A stretch of 64,000 nucleotides of DNA from Ichthyophis bannanicus (GCA_033557465.1 CM066032.1:1317790025-1317854024), one strand, 5' to 3'; counted from the first letter of the stretch, positions 21,636 through 33,540 are shown. Notes: generated by a model from the sequence alone, not told the origin. A program made the numbers and translations.

Positions 21636-24479
21636 CACAGGTACACTCCCAAAAAAACTGCCTCCCGTTTTGCAACTGATTCCTATAGATTTTGGGGTGC
21701 TGAATCCAGGAAAAATAGCCAAAATGTTCCATCACATCACGTTTTCTTGCAAAATTAGATTTCTTACCCATATAAGGAATGTTCACATAATTTCTTTTTA
21801 GCCGACTGCAGTTTATTTTCTTGGCCCAAAATAGAGGTTGTAATGGTTAACTAACTAGAAACACTCCCTCAGGATATTTTAGAGTGTTTTGTATTCATTT
21901 TATAACATTAACAGGACAATTGGGAGGCGGGGGGGCTAAATCCAGTACTCGCGCTGGCGCATGTTCTTTCCTGTCGCCTCGCCTCGTTCGCTCGCTCAAA
22001 CACGGTGGTTGCGACATGAACGTTCCTGTCAAATTTCAGTTTCTTGCAAGTTCATTATTACCTTTTGTTTGCTCAGTCGTAATCCAGCTTTATTCCGAAG
22101 TGGTTCACTACAGTTGTAGTTTGCAGTGCTGTGTATTTGTGATGGCTCACAGAGCCAGAGGTTGCGTCAACTCTCCGGACAGTTTTTGTTTTATTTGTGG
22201 GGAATATACCGTGAAAAAGCGGCAGAGGAACATTTCTGCATTTATTAAAAAAGTATATTTCGCCTATTTCGGTTTGAAGTTAGGCGATCAAGACAAACCG
22301 TGGGCTTCTCACAAAGTGTGCAAGACATGTGAGGAAGATCTACGCTTATGGATGAAAGGTAAAAAACAAGCATTTTGTTTCGGAATACCTATGATGTGGC
22401 GTGAACAAAGAGACCACAGCAGTGACTGCTATTTTTGCTCTTGCATTGTGAAGGGATACAAATTAAAAAATAAGAACGTAATAAGTTACCCCAACCTTCC
22501 CTCAGCAATTAGGCCTATGCCTCATAGCAACGAAGTACCTGTGCCTGAACCACCAAAATCTTTGGATCATATTTGTGTGGACGGTTCTGATCATGATGAG
22601 ACTCATCAGATGGCTTTTCCCGATGAGTCCAGTACTTCCGAGTTTGAAACTGAACCAGATCCGAAACCTGAACTTTTCTCTCAATCTGAATTGAATGATT
22701 TAGTCCGGGATTTAGGACTCCCAAAAGATGCTGCCCAACTGCTAGGTTCTCGGCTTAAACAGAAAAATCTATTGTCACCAGGAGCAACTTTTTATTGGTA
22801 CCGCAACCGCGAGACACAATTTTTGAAGTATTTCAGCAAAGAGGAAGATTTGGTATTTTGCAACGATATATTACGGAGTGATGGAAAAGTTTAAACTCAA
22901 GTATGATCCTGCTGAATGGCGGCTGTTCATTGATTCGTCAAAAGACAGCATAAAAGGTGGTCTTCTTCATAATGGCAACACATTCGCTTCAGTTCCTATT
23001 GCTCACTCTGTTATTCTCCAAGAAAAATACGAGAATTTGGCCCTGATTCTTCAGAAGATTCGTTATGATGAGCATAAGTGGATGATTTGTGGAGACTTAA
23101 AAATTCTATCCATGCTATTAGGGCAGCAATCCGGTTTCACCAAATATCCCTGCTTCCTTTGCTTGTGGGATAGCCGGGCCCGCGACCTACACTGGGGGAA
23201 AAAAGACTGGCCAATTCGGGAGTATTGAGACCCGGTGAGAAAAATGTTCTTCATGAGAGCTTGGTACCTCGTGATAAAATTCTATTACCACCTCTCCACA
23301 TTAAGTTGGGTCTCATTAAGCAATTCATCAAGTCCCTTCCAAAAGATGGTGAGTGCTTTCAGTACCTTTGCTCAAAGTTCCCCCGACTTTCTGAAGCAAA
23401 GCTAAAGGAAGGAGTGTTTGTTGGCCCTGATATAAGGAAACTCATTTCAGATGGAGCATTCGCTGAAACGATGTCTGAGAAGGAAAAAGAAGCCTGGGAT
23501 TCCTTCAAGGATGTTGTTCTCAAATTCTTGGGGAACAGGCGGGATGAGAACTATAAGGATATTGTTGCCAGGATGCTCAATGCCTTCAAAGAACAAGGCT
23601 GCAACATGAGCCTGAAAGTCCATTTCTTGCACTCCCATGTGAACTACTTTCCCGAAAACTTGGGGGCGTACAGTGAAGAACAAGGTGAAAGGTTTCACCA
23701 GGACATCAAGGACGCAGAGAGAAGGTACCAAGGAAGATGGAACACCACTATGATGGCTGATTTCTGCTGGTTGCTGCTGCGGGAAACCCCAGATGAAAAA
23801 TACGCCAAAGCAGCGCACCAAGAGAAGCATTTTGGGGAAGAAGAAACGGGCCCACCAGGAGATTGATTGACCCAAGAATGACTTTAAAATCTAAACTGTG
23901 TTGACAAATATTGTGTTTTTACTAAACTTTGAAATAAAAATTTGCTAGTTATTACCACAGTGTCGGATCTTATTTATTAGAATTTTATTTTCACACCATC
24001 GGGTGTTTGTCTTCATGTATTGCAATGGTGCGGTTTGCGTTTTCTATTCTTACATACATACCTGTACAACATGTTTTGCACATTTCTTTGCTTTGCTTTG
24101 TGTCTAACCTCGCTCTTATATGCTCAATGTTTGTGCACATGTATGTGGCTGTTTTAAGTGCAGACAATTTTGCTACCATCACAGTGTGTTTTGTTGACAT
24201 TACTCTATTCTTATGTGCTGCCTTGTTACAATTTTCTTATTCTTATTTGAATAACTACTAAACAATTAGTATAAAAGAATTCATCCAAGAAACTTTTTTC
24301 TCGATCGCACAAAATCTGAAACAATCACCACAAACTTCTAAACCAATGTAGCAAAAAAACTGTACGTGAAGGAGCAAATTGGTTACCAGAAATTGAATCA
24401 GCGCACCAAAAAAAACGTAAAAATCCCCCAATCGAAACATTAGAGGCAGTTTAAAAAAAAATTTTTTAGTGTACCTGTG
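21636..24479 (+). mobile_element. 2.84 kb TIR DNA transposon inserted in L2
   Basis: Terminal inverted repeats CACAGGTACACT (21636-21647) and AGTGTACCTGTG (24468-24479) match exactly over 12 bases. They are followed by a looser shared A-rich stretch and an ACTGCCTC block. TTA flanks both ends (21633-21635, 24480-24482), giving a 3-bp target duplication. The element carries one transposase gene on the + strand and AATAAA near 23932. Removing it restores the L2 endonuclease frame. Confidence 0.87.
22142..23866 (+). pseudogene. Transposase of the TTA-duplicating transposon (two frameshifts)
   Basis: I chose the start MAHRARG because cysteine pairs follow at once (FCFICGEYT, CKTC, CYFCSC), as in related proteins that are widespread in invertebrates. 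Conserved blocks follow: GIPMMWRE, YPNLPSAIRPMPHS, FYWYRNRE, EWRLFIDSSKDS, ICGDLKILSMLLGQQSG, TKYPCFLCLWDSRAR, LLPPLHIKLGLIKQF, KEGVFVGPDIRKL and EEQGERFHQDIKDAERRYQG. The acidic residues in FIDSS, CGDLK and EEQGERF are candidate DDE residues (my inference). A one-base gain near 22870 and a one-base loss near 23224 break the frame; the protein is otherwise about 574 residues. Superfamily not named with confidence; the CAC ends with a 3-bp duplication would suit a CMC-like group. Confidence 0.8.
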
Positions 24480-24482
24480 TTA

Positions 24483-25290
24483 GGGGAGTCGATGAGTTGC
24501 AATATATCCCAGCTCGTTCATTGCACCAAGGAAGGCTGATGAATGCGTATCTTGTAGGGAGGGCAGGTGAAATCTCCCATCAGCCAATTTAGGGAGCGTG
24601 GGTTATAGGGGTTACAGGCTAGGTCGATTATTGACGGTAGGTCATCTGGTGATGATGATGGTGCTCGGGATAGTAGGTTAATTGAACAGTGCTCATTCGA
24701 AATGGAGATTATGTCCAGATAGATTGAGCTAGTGGAATTGCCTCAGTGTAAATTGGAGTTTGTATCTGGCAATGATGAGTGTGCCGCCACCCTCTGGTGG
24801 GTCCTATGGCAGGCAAAGATCGAGTATCCAGGTGGTGGACATCTGGTTGATTAGAACATTATCACAGTCAGAATAACCATGACTCAGTTATCATTAGGAT
24901 ATCGAGGTCATGGAGGGTTATCAGGTCGTTGGTTACAGGCCATTTCGAGCGTATTGATCTAGCATTTATCAGTGCGCATTTGTTGGTTGTATTTCTCAGG
25001 TTGATTCCTCTTAAAGCACTGTAGAGGGAGTGTAGAAGGTGTGGGTGGAGGGTATTAGCTTTTGTTGAGGTGGCGGGGGTTTTCAGACGCTCTTCTACCA
25101 TTGTTGTGGAGAATTGGGATGTGATTGAATGCAAGGGTTAAATGCGTGTGAAAGGTTGGGGGCCCAGGAGGTAAGGAGGAAGAGGGTTCAGGGACAGGAT
25201 TGGATACATTTTGAGGTGTTCTATGTGAAGCAAAACTGCTCAAGGAAGCAGGGGTGATACGTTTAAGCAAGGAGTAAAGAGAAAATAACA
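24483..25290 (-). pseudogene. L2 endonuclease start and upstream frame
   Basis: The minus frame 25134-24868 contains NKCALINARSIRSKWPVTND and DLDILMITESWL, the first two catalytic blocks of the L2 endonuclease. The frame 25291-25055 just upstream is proline- and serine-rich and probably belongs to ORF1 or the 5' part of ORF2. The rest of the endonuclease lies beyond the transposon, ending at 21604. Confidence 0.8.
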
Positions 25291-25814
25291 CAGTAATGCA
25301 GATTCGGGCAAAAGTTGTAAGGAATATAACAGTGTATCAGCAATGTATGTGAAATGTATCAGCACTGTGGCAAATTAAGGCGGGTCTGAGGCGAGGGTTG
25401 CAGAGGTTAGTAACAGTGTTTCAACAACTTTACAGATAGGTGAGAGGCATATCTACGACATAAGCAAGGCAATTTAGGTCACAGGGACTCACGATAGGAA
25501 ATTAGCGTTCATAAACTAGAGTTCTCGGATGGAGTGTCCTCTTTAAATGGGGGTTTACGCTCTTGGTCCGTAGCATCTTCCTTTTGATCAGTAGAGATAC
25601 GAGTATCTCAGCAGAAGAGCCGATGGAGAATTCTTCCAGATATGTTGTGGTCAGGTGGGCTCGGCTTGCTGGGTATGTTTGTCTCAGGCTTCAGGAGGGC
25701 CACTGCTTAAGGGCCACGCCAAAGGGCCCTCTGGCGAGGCCCCGCCTGACAGCGGCTGCTTTTGTTTTCTGCCGCTCCTCTCCCACAGCCCCGATGGGCT
25801 GGAGGCTCCTGAGC

Positions 25815-26640
25815 GCCTCTTCTGCAACTGTTGTTTGGGCATATACATGAATTATAGTTGTGGTGATGGACATTCTTTGTAGACGAATAGAAATTGTTTT
25901 CGCTGACTGCATTGTATTTCATTACAGTTCTTGCAAGTTTCTTCTTAAGATAAATGCAACGCCATTTCTTCTGTCGTTCGTTCCAGCATAGTAGACCATG
26001 TGATCGTCAGATGCAGAGTGCCGATGCCAGTTCATTTCAGTTGGCTGACACGCAACAGATTGAGTTGTACACATTCCATTTCATTCTTGACCACCTCCAA
26101 CTCTCTTGGTTCATGCTTCGTACATTCCATGTCTCGATATGTAAAACATCTGTTGACACCTTCTGACTCTCCATTCCTGCACATTTCATTAGCAGTCAGA
26201 CGTTCCGAGGGCTTTCATCCAACCACATCATAATGCTGGCTGGTACTCTGAGACATCTTCAGCTCATCTCCAGTAGCCAGTTGAGTGCATTCTTACCCGG
26301 GGGTCTCCTCTTCTATCTCTATAGTGCAATTTGTTTTATTGTCACTATCCATTGGAGTTTCGTGGCAAGATACTGAAATAGATTGGCCAGGCCTTTGTCC
26401 TGGGCAGGTACTTCTAGTGTTGTTGCCATTGTCACAGAAATATGATCCGTTGCTGCCAACACTGTCCCATTTGCTGCTGCCCAGATGAGTGTTTATCTTA
26501 ACTGGCACCTCAGCTGAGACCTGTCCATCTTGAGAGACCCTGCTAGTAGTTAGCTACGATATCTTAACTCTCAGCATCACTGATGCACACAAGCACTCAC
26601 AGCATGACAAGCTGTCAAACCAAGTGAGAGATTGGTTCAT
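25815..26640 (-). mobile_element. RTE-type LINE, 5' part
   Basis: Continues the 16360-19006 RTE beyond the L2. The minus frame 25912-25691 gives ISIRLQRMSITTTIIHVYAQ followed by TTVAEEA, which joins to EVDVFYEQ at 19006-18983. Farther upstream, broken frames contain SQLK*TGIG-like residues of the endonuclease start near 26040. The 5' end lies near 26640. Confidence 0.8.
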
Positions 26641-26740
26641 TAATCTGCTTAAAAAATTAGTGTATGCTAATTCAATTTAATGCACTCTAACTTAGAACTT
26701 TTTGATGTCGCATTAATTTATGACATGTTTAAAATTTTAA

Positions 26741-26828
26741 ATTCAAAACCAACAGAATACCGTAGATCCACGCCACTTAATAATAGTGGATGGTGGAGGG
26801 GATCTACGGTATTCTGTTTGGTTTGAAT
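26741..26828. repeat. Inverted repeat, ~29-bp arms
   Basis: 26741-26769 and 26800-26828 are near-perfect reverse complements (shared core AACAGAATACCGTAGATCC) around a 30-base spacer with its own partial GTGG/CCAC pairing. Foldback or MITE remnant. Confidence 0.8.
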
Positions 26829-27059
26829 TGTTTCACATTTTGAATACTGTTTATCCTGGTATTGGCAGTGGAAATTTTTTAAATTTGACAGATCTGTGAA
26901 AGGAACTGACAAAATGTCTGAAGTTCATGAAAAAAGCCCAAAGTAAAAATATTTTTTATTTTTTGGAATTCTGTTAGTGAGTCCACCATTCTAGGTTGTG
27001 GCTTCTTGTGACAGTCAGCATTTATTCTTTGGTAGTCTTTATTAGCAACAAAATTCTAG

Positions 27060-27262
27060 GGCAAACAGGAAGTCTGCAATTGGATGAGGTGGAAGCAGGG
27101 ACAGCACGCAGTGCCGTAGGGCTTATGGTAAGTGCTGCAGTGCCTATTTCAAGTTCATTTACGCTGCTGCAGTTCTCAGAGGTGGCAGCGCAGCCACCCT
27201 TGGACTGCTGGCACTCTAAGCAACTACCTAGTTAGCCTAATGGTAGCGCCAGCCCTGATTAA
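27060..27262 (-). mobile_element. Possible MITE fragment (CAGGGCTGGC end)
   Basis: Ends at 27260 with GCCAGCCCTG, the inverse of CAGGGCTGGC, followed inward (reverse complement) by CTACCATTAGGC. A similar end, CAGGGCTGGACC, begins at 34768. Such ends are common in hAT-like MITEs. The second terminus was not found. Confidence 0.35.
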
Positions 27263-28607
27263 GATTGTTTATTGTTAGGAATTTGATGCACAGTTCTTGA
27301 GACACTATTTGGTTTGGGTCCTTAAGGTTGGGCCTGCACCAGAGCATCTAAAGTATGGGAATGATAGAGCAGTGTCCAGCTGTTTGCTTTCTTTGGCCTT
27401 CTTTCCTTCCCCATCCATAAGGATTATGGAAACTGCAGGAGTGAACTCATTGAATAATTGCAAGAGATGAACTTCTGCAAGAAAAAAAATTCTTAGATTC
27501 AAGCAACTTTAAAAGTGGTGGATTTTTATTTGGCTAAATAGGCTACTTGTAGCTCCCTATTGTCCCTAATCGGTTCATGTTTTTAGCCTGGTGACAGGAT
27601 ATAAAGCTGTTGTAGTCACTGCTTATCCACTGTTTCCAAACATGTAATGTTCTGAGTTATTAAGTCATTCTTTTTTGAAAAGTCCTTTAATTTTGGTCAG
27701 CTTTAGAAGTGTACATCTCTGATATTTGTTAGAACATAAAAGCATGAGAACTTATTGGGAGGGTCAATCCATCTGTCCTGTCTGACCATATGGCTATAAC
27801 GCATTTGTTTGGTGCATGTGCAAACATATGTGTAGACATAGAAAAAAGCACAATGAATCCACCTGCAGGTAGGCCTGGTCCTGCCACTAAAAGAAGTGCA
27901 GGCGCCAAACCAAGAAGTGACACTGGGGGGGGGGGGGGGGGAGCACCGAGGGAACGTACTACTGGAAGATTTTAGCATGCAATGTGGGCCATGAAAAAAG
28001 TGACATGGCGGCCCCGGCCTCGCCATCCTGAGATGTGGCAGGCACCAACAGACACACCAGCAGGAGCCCTGCAGGAGGGAATAAGGAGAGAGAACGAGAG
28101 AGAGTAAGAGGGGGTGGGGAATTTGCGAAGAGTGAATTATAATAGGGATTGGGAGAGGAAGAGAAGGAAAGGGAGGAAGAGTGCAAAAGGGGGAGCATAG
28201 GGGAGTACCATAGGGAAATCGCATATTGAGGGGAGGAAGCCATACACAGACACTCACACTCTGACATCACTACTCTAATTTCTCACAAAATAACCCAACG
28301 CCACCTCCAAGGTATTCCCCACACACCCTCTCACATAATAAATTCTCAGGAGGCATACATCATGAGTATGCACTTTAATAGTTGTGATTTGCACCAGTGA
28401 CAGGAGGAAATACATTTTTGTTCTAACACGACACAGAGGCTAGTTTCTTGGTTTATTAATCTCTGTGCATATTTCAATGTTTCCATTTTGTGATCACTTT
28501 CACTGTATTTGGTGTGTATGACCAAGGTAAGATATTCTGCTAGCTAGTGGTTTCTTTGTAAGGGATCTATAACAGTTTGTTGTGTTTTCTCAAATCTGCA
28601 CCCTGCG
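27263..28607. other. No recognised gene; simple-repeat patches
   Basis: Contains a G run at 27926-27940 and purine-rich DNA at 28078-28190. The open frames here (for example 28257-27703 minus) are proline/serine-rich shadows of these tracts. No element ends were recognised. Confidence 0.5.
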
Positions 28608-30170
28608 GAACAGTAAGTGTATTCTCCAGGAACAATCAGAAATGAAGTCTTCCCCATGTGGTGTGATATCCTCTGACGGAGCCCATTTGGAAGCACTCCC
28701 CAGCTTCCAATAGAAAGCCTTTGGGAGCATCCATCCGTGCGAGGCGTGCATGCGTTCCCGATAATTCTCTTCAGTCTTTGTTTTCCGGCAGAGCCCACAA
28801 CGGATACTTGTCCTGACAACTCACAGATTAAAACTGTTTCTCTTTTGTGCCTTTCAAGGTGCTTGTTCTTCTTTTTGCCTTCCTGTCTACCTTTGAGACT
28901 GTTGCACGGGACACCTCCGGTGCCCATTTTGGCACTACTAACTTCCTTTTATTTTCTTTCTTTTTTACCCTCGTGATTCCTGCAGGTTGTTTGGTCTGTT
29001 CCGGCCGTCATTGAGTCCTTTTGACCTGGTGGAGGCTGTTTTTCCTAACGTGGAAGAAGCCAGCCAGTGGTTTCAAGAAAATGTACTTCCTGCAATTGTA
29101 CAATTTTGGTTACCAACAAGCACAATTGGTTGCTCACAGTGTTTGGATCCTGACCACAACCTTGACTCTTGTATCTTGTGTCAGCAAAATGATGAAAAAA
29201 GGATTAAAAAATCATGGAAAAGCAAAGTGCGAGTCTTTTTGGATCATGAACTTCTGTTCCCTCAGCACACTCCACCTTTTGGTCTCAAACTCCCTCTTGG
29301 GGCTTCTGTTTTTCATTTTTATTGTGTCCCCTTTTTTTTTTTTTTTTTTTCCTTTTCTTTCTTTGTTGTTTTCGTCTCGCACGGTTACCCACTCCTTCGG
29401 AACTGAGAGGCCAGGATAACAAACAGCTGACCGCACTGACGCTGCATTAGCAGCTTCAGGCTTCGACATCAAGGACCGATGCTGATTCTTGGAACCACAC
29501 CCTTGGACATCAAAGCATGCATTGGGCGGGACTCCGAAGCTAAGAACCAAGAATGGCCAATTAAAACAAGCCCTCAGCAGGGAGGAATCCACCTCCAAAT
29601 CTCAAGAGGGGCTCTGGAATGCTTACTGAGGCTTCGACCTCTGGAGATCCTCTGGTTCCGTTGCTGCTGTTACGGTGGTCCAGGAATCCACCTAATTCAT
29701 CCCCATCCATCTCCCTCGCGCGTTCAGATGCTGTCCATCAAGATGGAGTTTGACTGTTCGCGCTCCTGGAAGACATCCATGCCAGGGACCTCAAGGCCCA
29801 TTGGGAGTCCAGGTCTACGATACCGAGCCTGGAACCACGTCACTTCAAGACTCTTGACGACAGCCCAAGTCTCAATGCTCGAGCCTCGAACCACTGCCAT
29901 TGGGATCCTCGGAGTTAATGCTGAGCCTGGAACCGGAAAAAGAGACCAGAGTTCCAACGGCCACAGGAGGAAGACTGGCTTTGAGCTTCTATGAGTTCTG
30001 ATGCCCACAGGGTATCGATCGTCGATCATACATTGGGCCTTCAGATTGGCCAACAGAGATGCCAAGCATTAAACCATTGCCATTTTGATCTTCTCTATCC
30101 GAGTCTGATGCTGGGAATCGCGAAGCCAAAGTCCCCTCTTTCACCAGAGGCACTGTGACAGTTGCCATTG
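28608..30170 (+). mobile_element. DIRS 5' fragment (third copy)
   Basis: The terminal block at 28608-28790 (CAAGG/CTCC modules, GACGGAGCCCA, GAAAGCCTTTGGGAGCATCC) matches the DIRS end at 30173-30320. It is followed by a gag-like reading (about 28987-29230) with CSQCLDPDHNLDSCILCQ, and then a stretch rich in imperfect repeats (29420-30100). Reverse transcriptase is absent; the copy is cut at 30170 where another DIRS 5' end begins. Confidence 0.65.
28987..29260 (+). pseudogene. DIRS gag-like N-terminal region
   Basis: Open frames at 28987-29406 and 29021-29419 overlap; the first encodes EEASQWFQENVLP and the cysteine-rich CSQCLDPDHNLDSCILCQ, then a lysine-rich segment KRIKKSWKSKVRVF. A C-x2-C...C-x2-C block near the N-terminus is typical of DIRS ORF1. 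After 29330 the frame runs into a T-tract. Confidence 0.55.
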
Positions 30171-30172
30171 AA

Positions 30173-30917
30173 TCCTATCTCCTAGGAAAACAAGCAGGAA
30201 TGAGTCTTAATACATATGGGTACGTCACGAGTACCGACGGAGCCTGCGCAGGGAACGCTCCCCAGCTTTCCCAAAAAAAAAAGGAAAGCTTTTGGGGAGC
30301 ATCCACACACGCGCTCTGCGCGTCTGCCTTCCCGCCTTTCCTAACCGCTCTCATCAGTTCGTCTTTGCCGCCGGAGCCAGCAGGTAGCTGTTCCTGTCAC
30401 CACTGAAGGAAAGGTCTTTGTTTTATTTTATTTCCTTGGTCGCGCGTCTGGCCTCCCCCGACTTCGGACGGGTACCGCTGGTCTTTTCTTTCTTTTCTTA
30501 AAAAAAAAAAAATAGTTTTTACCCTCACTTAGTGTGTTTTCTCTTTTGGGACTTAGGCCTCCCAAAGAATTTTTCCTCATGGAAAAAAACAAGCCTCCGG
30601 GTTTAAAAAATGCACTAATGTGCAGCTGTACTAGTTCTGTTACTGACACCCATGAATGGTTGTCGTTAAATGTTTGGGTCTGAACACTCCATTCCGGGAT
30701 TGTCCGTCCTGTTCTTTTGATTTTTTTTTTTTTTTTTTTTGTGACTATACGAGGTTTACAGAACCGAGCAAGCCAAGCTCCATTGTGCTGTTTCACTTGA
30801 TGCCCAGCTTCAGTGGCATCTGACGTCTTACCAGGGCTTCTTCTTCCTCCCATGGATCTCAGGTAACCAAACCATACAATCCAAGACGGTCACTCGAAGG
30901 GTTAGATTATACTCCTT
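30173..30917 (+). mobile_element. DIRS 5' end (fourth copy), cut by assembly gap
   Basis: It starts with the DIRS terminal module (GGAATGAGTCTTAATACATA, GTACCGACGGAGCCTGCGCA, AGCTTTTGGGGAGCATCC). After a leader, ATG at 30580 opens MEKNKPPGFKKCTNVQLY, then SVTDTHEWLSLNVW in frame. Related DIRS ORF1 proteins begin the same way. The sequence runs into N at 30918, so the rest is unknown. Confidence 0.65.
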
Positions 30918-31417
30918 NNNNNNNNNNNNNNNNNNNNNNNNNNNNNNNNNNNNNNNNNNNNNNNNNNNNNNNNNNNNNNNNNNNNNNNNNNNNNNNNNNN
31001 NNNNNNNNNNNNNNNNNNNNNNNNNNNNNNNNNNNNNNNNNNNNNNNNNNNNNNNNNNNNNNNNNNNNNNNNNNNNNNNNNNNNNNNNNNNNNNNNNNNN
31101 NNNNNNNNNNNNNNNNNNNNNNNNNNNNNNNNNNNNNNNNNNNNNNNNNNNNNNNNNNNNNNNNNNNNNNNNNNNNNNNNNNNNNNNNNNNNNNNNNNNN
31201 NNNNNNNNNNNNNNNNNNNNNNNNNNNNNNNNNNNNNNNNNNNNNNNNNNNNNNNNNNNNNNNNNNNNNNNNNNNNNNNNNNNNNNNNNNNNNNNNNNNN
31301 NNNNNNNNNNNNNNNNNNNNNNNNNNNNNNNNNNNNNNNNNNNNNNNNNNNNNNNNNNNNNNNNNNNNNNNNNNNNNNNNNNNNNNNNNNNNNNNNNNNN
31401 NNNNNNNNNNNNNNNNN
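30918..31417. other. Assembly gap, 500 N
   Basis: Exactly 500 undetermined bases, likely a gap of nominal size. Open frames spanning it are artefacts. Confidence 1.
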
Positions 31418-33223
31418 GTAAGCAGGCTCGGGTTAAGCTGTGTGTACTGAGGCACCCCCGGGAGGGGGATGGTCTCGATCTTCCTAATTTCAAGTGGTAT
31501 CACTAGGCAGCCCAGGTTAGAGTGGTGTATTTCTGATGGTCTCATAACTCTACTCAGCACTGGGTTACTCTGGAGGGCTCTCAGGTGGACCTCCTGCACA
31601 TCAAGGGTGCTCCTTTTCTGAGTGGTCCAGTCAGGGGGATAGGTGAGGGAGCACCCAGTGGTGTGTGATATGTTGGGGGTCAGGGACTGAGTGCGTGGCG
31701 GCTGGCCTTCTCTTCTTGTAAGTCTAGGCTTGCCTTTCTGGCTAATAAACTACTTTTTTTCCCCTGATCAGAGATGACTCACTCAGATCTGCTGGATGGA
31801 GGGTAATGGGCTGATGCGGGTGGCTGATTTCATTCGGAATGGGTGGTTCCTGTCGCAGCAGGAGATTATGGAGCTATGTTTGGTGATGACCCCTAAGTTT
31901 TCTCATTGCTTCAACTGGACATTTTCAGGCGACCCATAGGGGCAGTATCTGGGGACCCCACTTCCCTAGGAGGCCTCGGGGCCCATTGTGGAGTGGGGGG
32001 AGGACCCAGGAAGAGTCTGCGATACCTGGCTGAGATATATAGGATTCTGGCCTGGGCACAACTTCCCACCCTTCATTACCAGCATAAATGGGGGAGAGAT
32101 TTTGGCCAGAACTGGTCAGAGGAGCAATGGGTGAAACTTTGGGAAAATACCTTCCATATTTCGTTTCCGTTGCCCCACCTGGACTCACCGTACAAGCTCT
32201 TATTGAGGACACATCTTACCCCGGTGAGGCTGCGGGAGATGGGGGGGTTTCCCTCGGGGGAATGTGGGAGAGGGTGTGGTTCTCCCGGTACTCTCATGCA
32301 TGTTTTGTGGGACTATCCGATGCTCTGGCCCCTGTGGGAAGAGGTGTTACAGTGCTGTTCCCACTTTACGGGTTGGCAGTTTGGGAAAGGCCCCACATTG
32401 ATGCTATTGGGTTATACAGATAAGTTGGCAGATATCTGACTTAGGAGAATGGACCTCTCTGGATTCTTTTTTATTGCTGTGAGGTTGTGTGTAATGGCGC
32501 GAAGGAAGAGTCCCACTCTACCCTCTGTCGAGGATCGGTTTAAGAAGTTGCTTTCCCCGGTGTAAATGGAAAGGGGGGTGGCCAAGATGTGCGGCCAATT
32601 GGACAAGTTTCTCAAGATATGGTTCCCTGTCCAGGAGGCAGTTGAACAAGGGTGGGACAGGGAGGGGGTGGGGTGAATGCCTGGTAGGTTAGGAGCAGAA
32701 CTGAGGGTCCTTTGTACCCTTTCGTCTCTCAGAAGGAGGGGGGAGAAGGGGTTATGCCTTTGTTGAGGTGCTGGTTCTCTCCTGGCTTCTTTGTTAGTCT
32801 AGTGGGATTAGGCCTAGTAGACTGTAGACTTCTCCTGCACTGTGCATCATGGCTGTTTTCTTCTTGCCAAGGCTGGGCTTCTCTTGGTTGGGCCTTCTTG
32901 CTCTACTTGTCCCCGGTTTTTCCTCGCCTCTCCTCCCTAGTTGCCCTTCCTCCTTTCGCCGAGAAGTGGGTGCTGTAATTTTGGGTCCTGGGGGGGGGGG
33001 GGTCCGTGGCTCAGATCCTGTCACAGTGCTGTGTGGGTGGGGTCTCGAGGATGACACGTTGAGTGTTTTGATTTGTTGTTGTATAGAGGTAATATGGATG
33101 AATTTCAGGTTTGCTGTAATAGAACTTTCTTGTTCCCCGTCATTTGTGCTTTTATTCTTGGCTTTATGGGTATTGTTCTGATGCCAAACAGAAAAAATAA
33201 AGCTTAAAAAAAAAAAAAAAAAG
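31418..33223 (+). mobile_element. L1 3' end
   Basis: The + strand carries the C-terminal part of L1 ORF2 in broken frames (31418-32439), then a 3' UTR, AATAAA at 33197 and a poly(A) tail at 33207-33222. The 5' side is lost in the gap. It belongs to a different L1 subfamily from the 8.2-9.5 kb copy. Confidence 0.83.
31906..32439 (+). pseudogene. L1 ORF2 C-terminal fragment
   Basis: The frame includes RDFGQNWSEEQWVKLWEN, SPYKLLLRTHLTPVRLREM and GCGSPGTLMHVLWDYPMLWP, equivalent to the cysteine region and helical tail of the L1 copy at 8845-9498. Upstream stops (near 31500-31800) show the ORF is already broken before this segment. Confidence 0.8.
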
Positions 33224-33540
33224 GTTAAGCCAGCCAGTGCTAACTCTAACCGGTTTAGCTATCCAGTTAGGGCCTGAATATCACCACTAACCTGATAGCA
33301 GCTTGTCAGAGTCATTTGATCTGCCCACAGACTGCTCATGGTTTTAATCAGGTGTATTTTTTCCATGGTCTGTTGGCGATATTCAGCGGCTCCAACCAGT
33401 TAATGCCAGTGAATATCGTGCTGCCCTGAGGTTTTAGTTGGCTAACAGGTCTGCTTAACTGGCTAAAATGCTTGGTCTATGCCTCGCTTTGTTTCTATCA
33501 GATCAAAATGTTATGATCACATGGAAGTGTAGATCGATTT
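33224..33540. other. Possible MITE remnant
   Basis: AACCGGTTTAGCTATCCAGT near one side and GATATTCAGCGGCTCC inside recall small non-autonomous elements. A related GATATTCAGCGGCGAAGG is at 45655. Boundaries not determined. Confidence 0.3.

Larger units (their letters stand above)
19007..25814 (-). mobile_element. L2-type LINE, nearly complete, split by a DNA transposon
   Basis: Inserted in the RTE endonuclease. Minus-strand order: GC-rich 5' region (25814-25290), ORF1-like frame, endonuclease (25134-24868, continuing at 21632), reverse transcriptase (21565-19257) and a 3' tail of TTTA repeats at 19007-19022. Without the 2.84 kb transposon at 21636-24479 the L2 is about 3.96 kb. It is the best preserved LINE in the window. 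Confidence 0.87.

Noticed and set aside
27703..28257. 184-codon minus frame
   Set aside because: Low-complexity pyrimidine-rich reading opposite a purine tract; no family features.
30828..31599. Long minus-strand frames across N
   Set aside because: Only undetermined bases keep them open.
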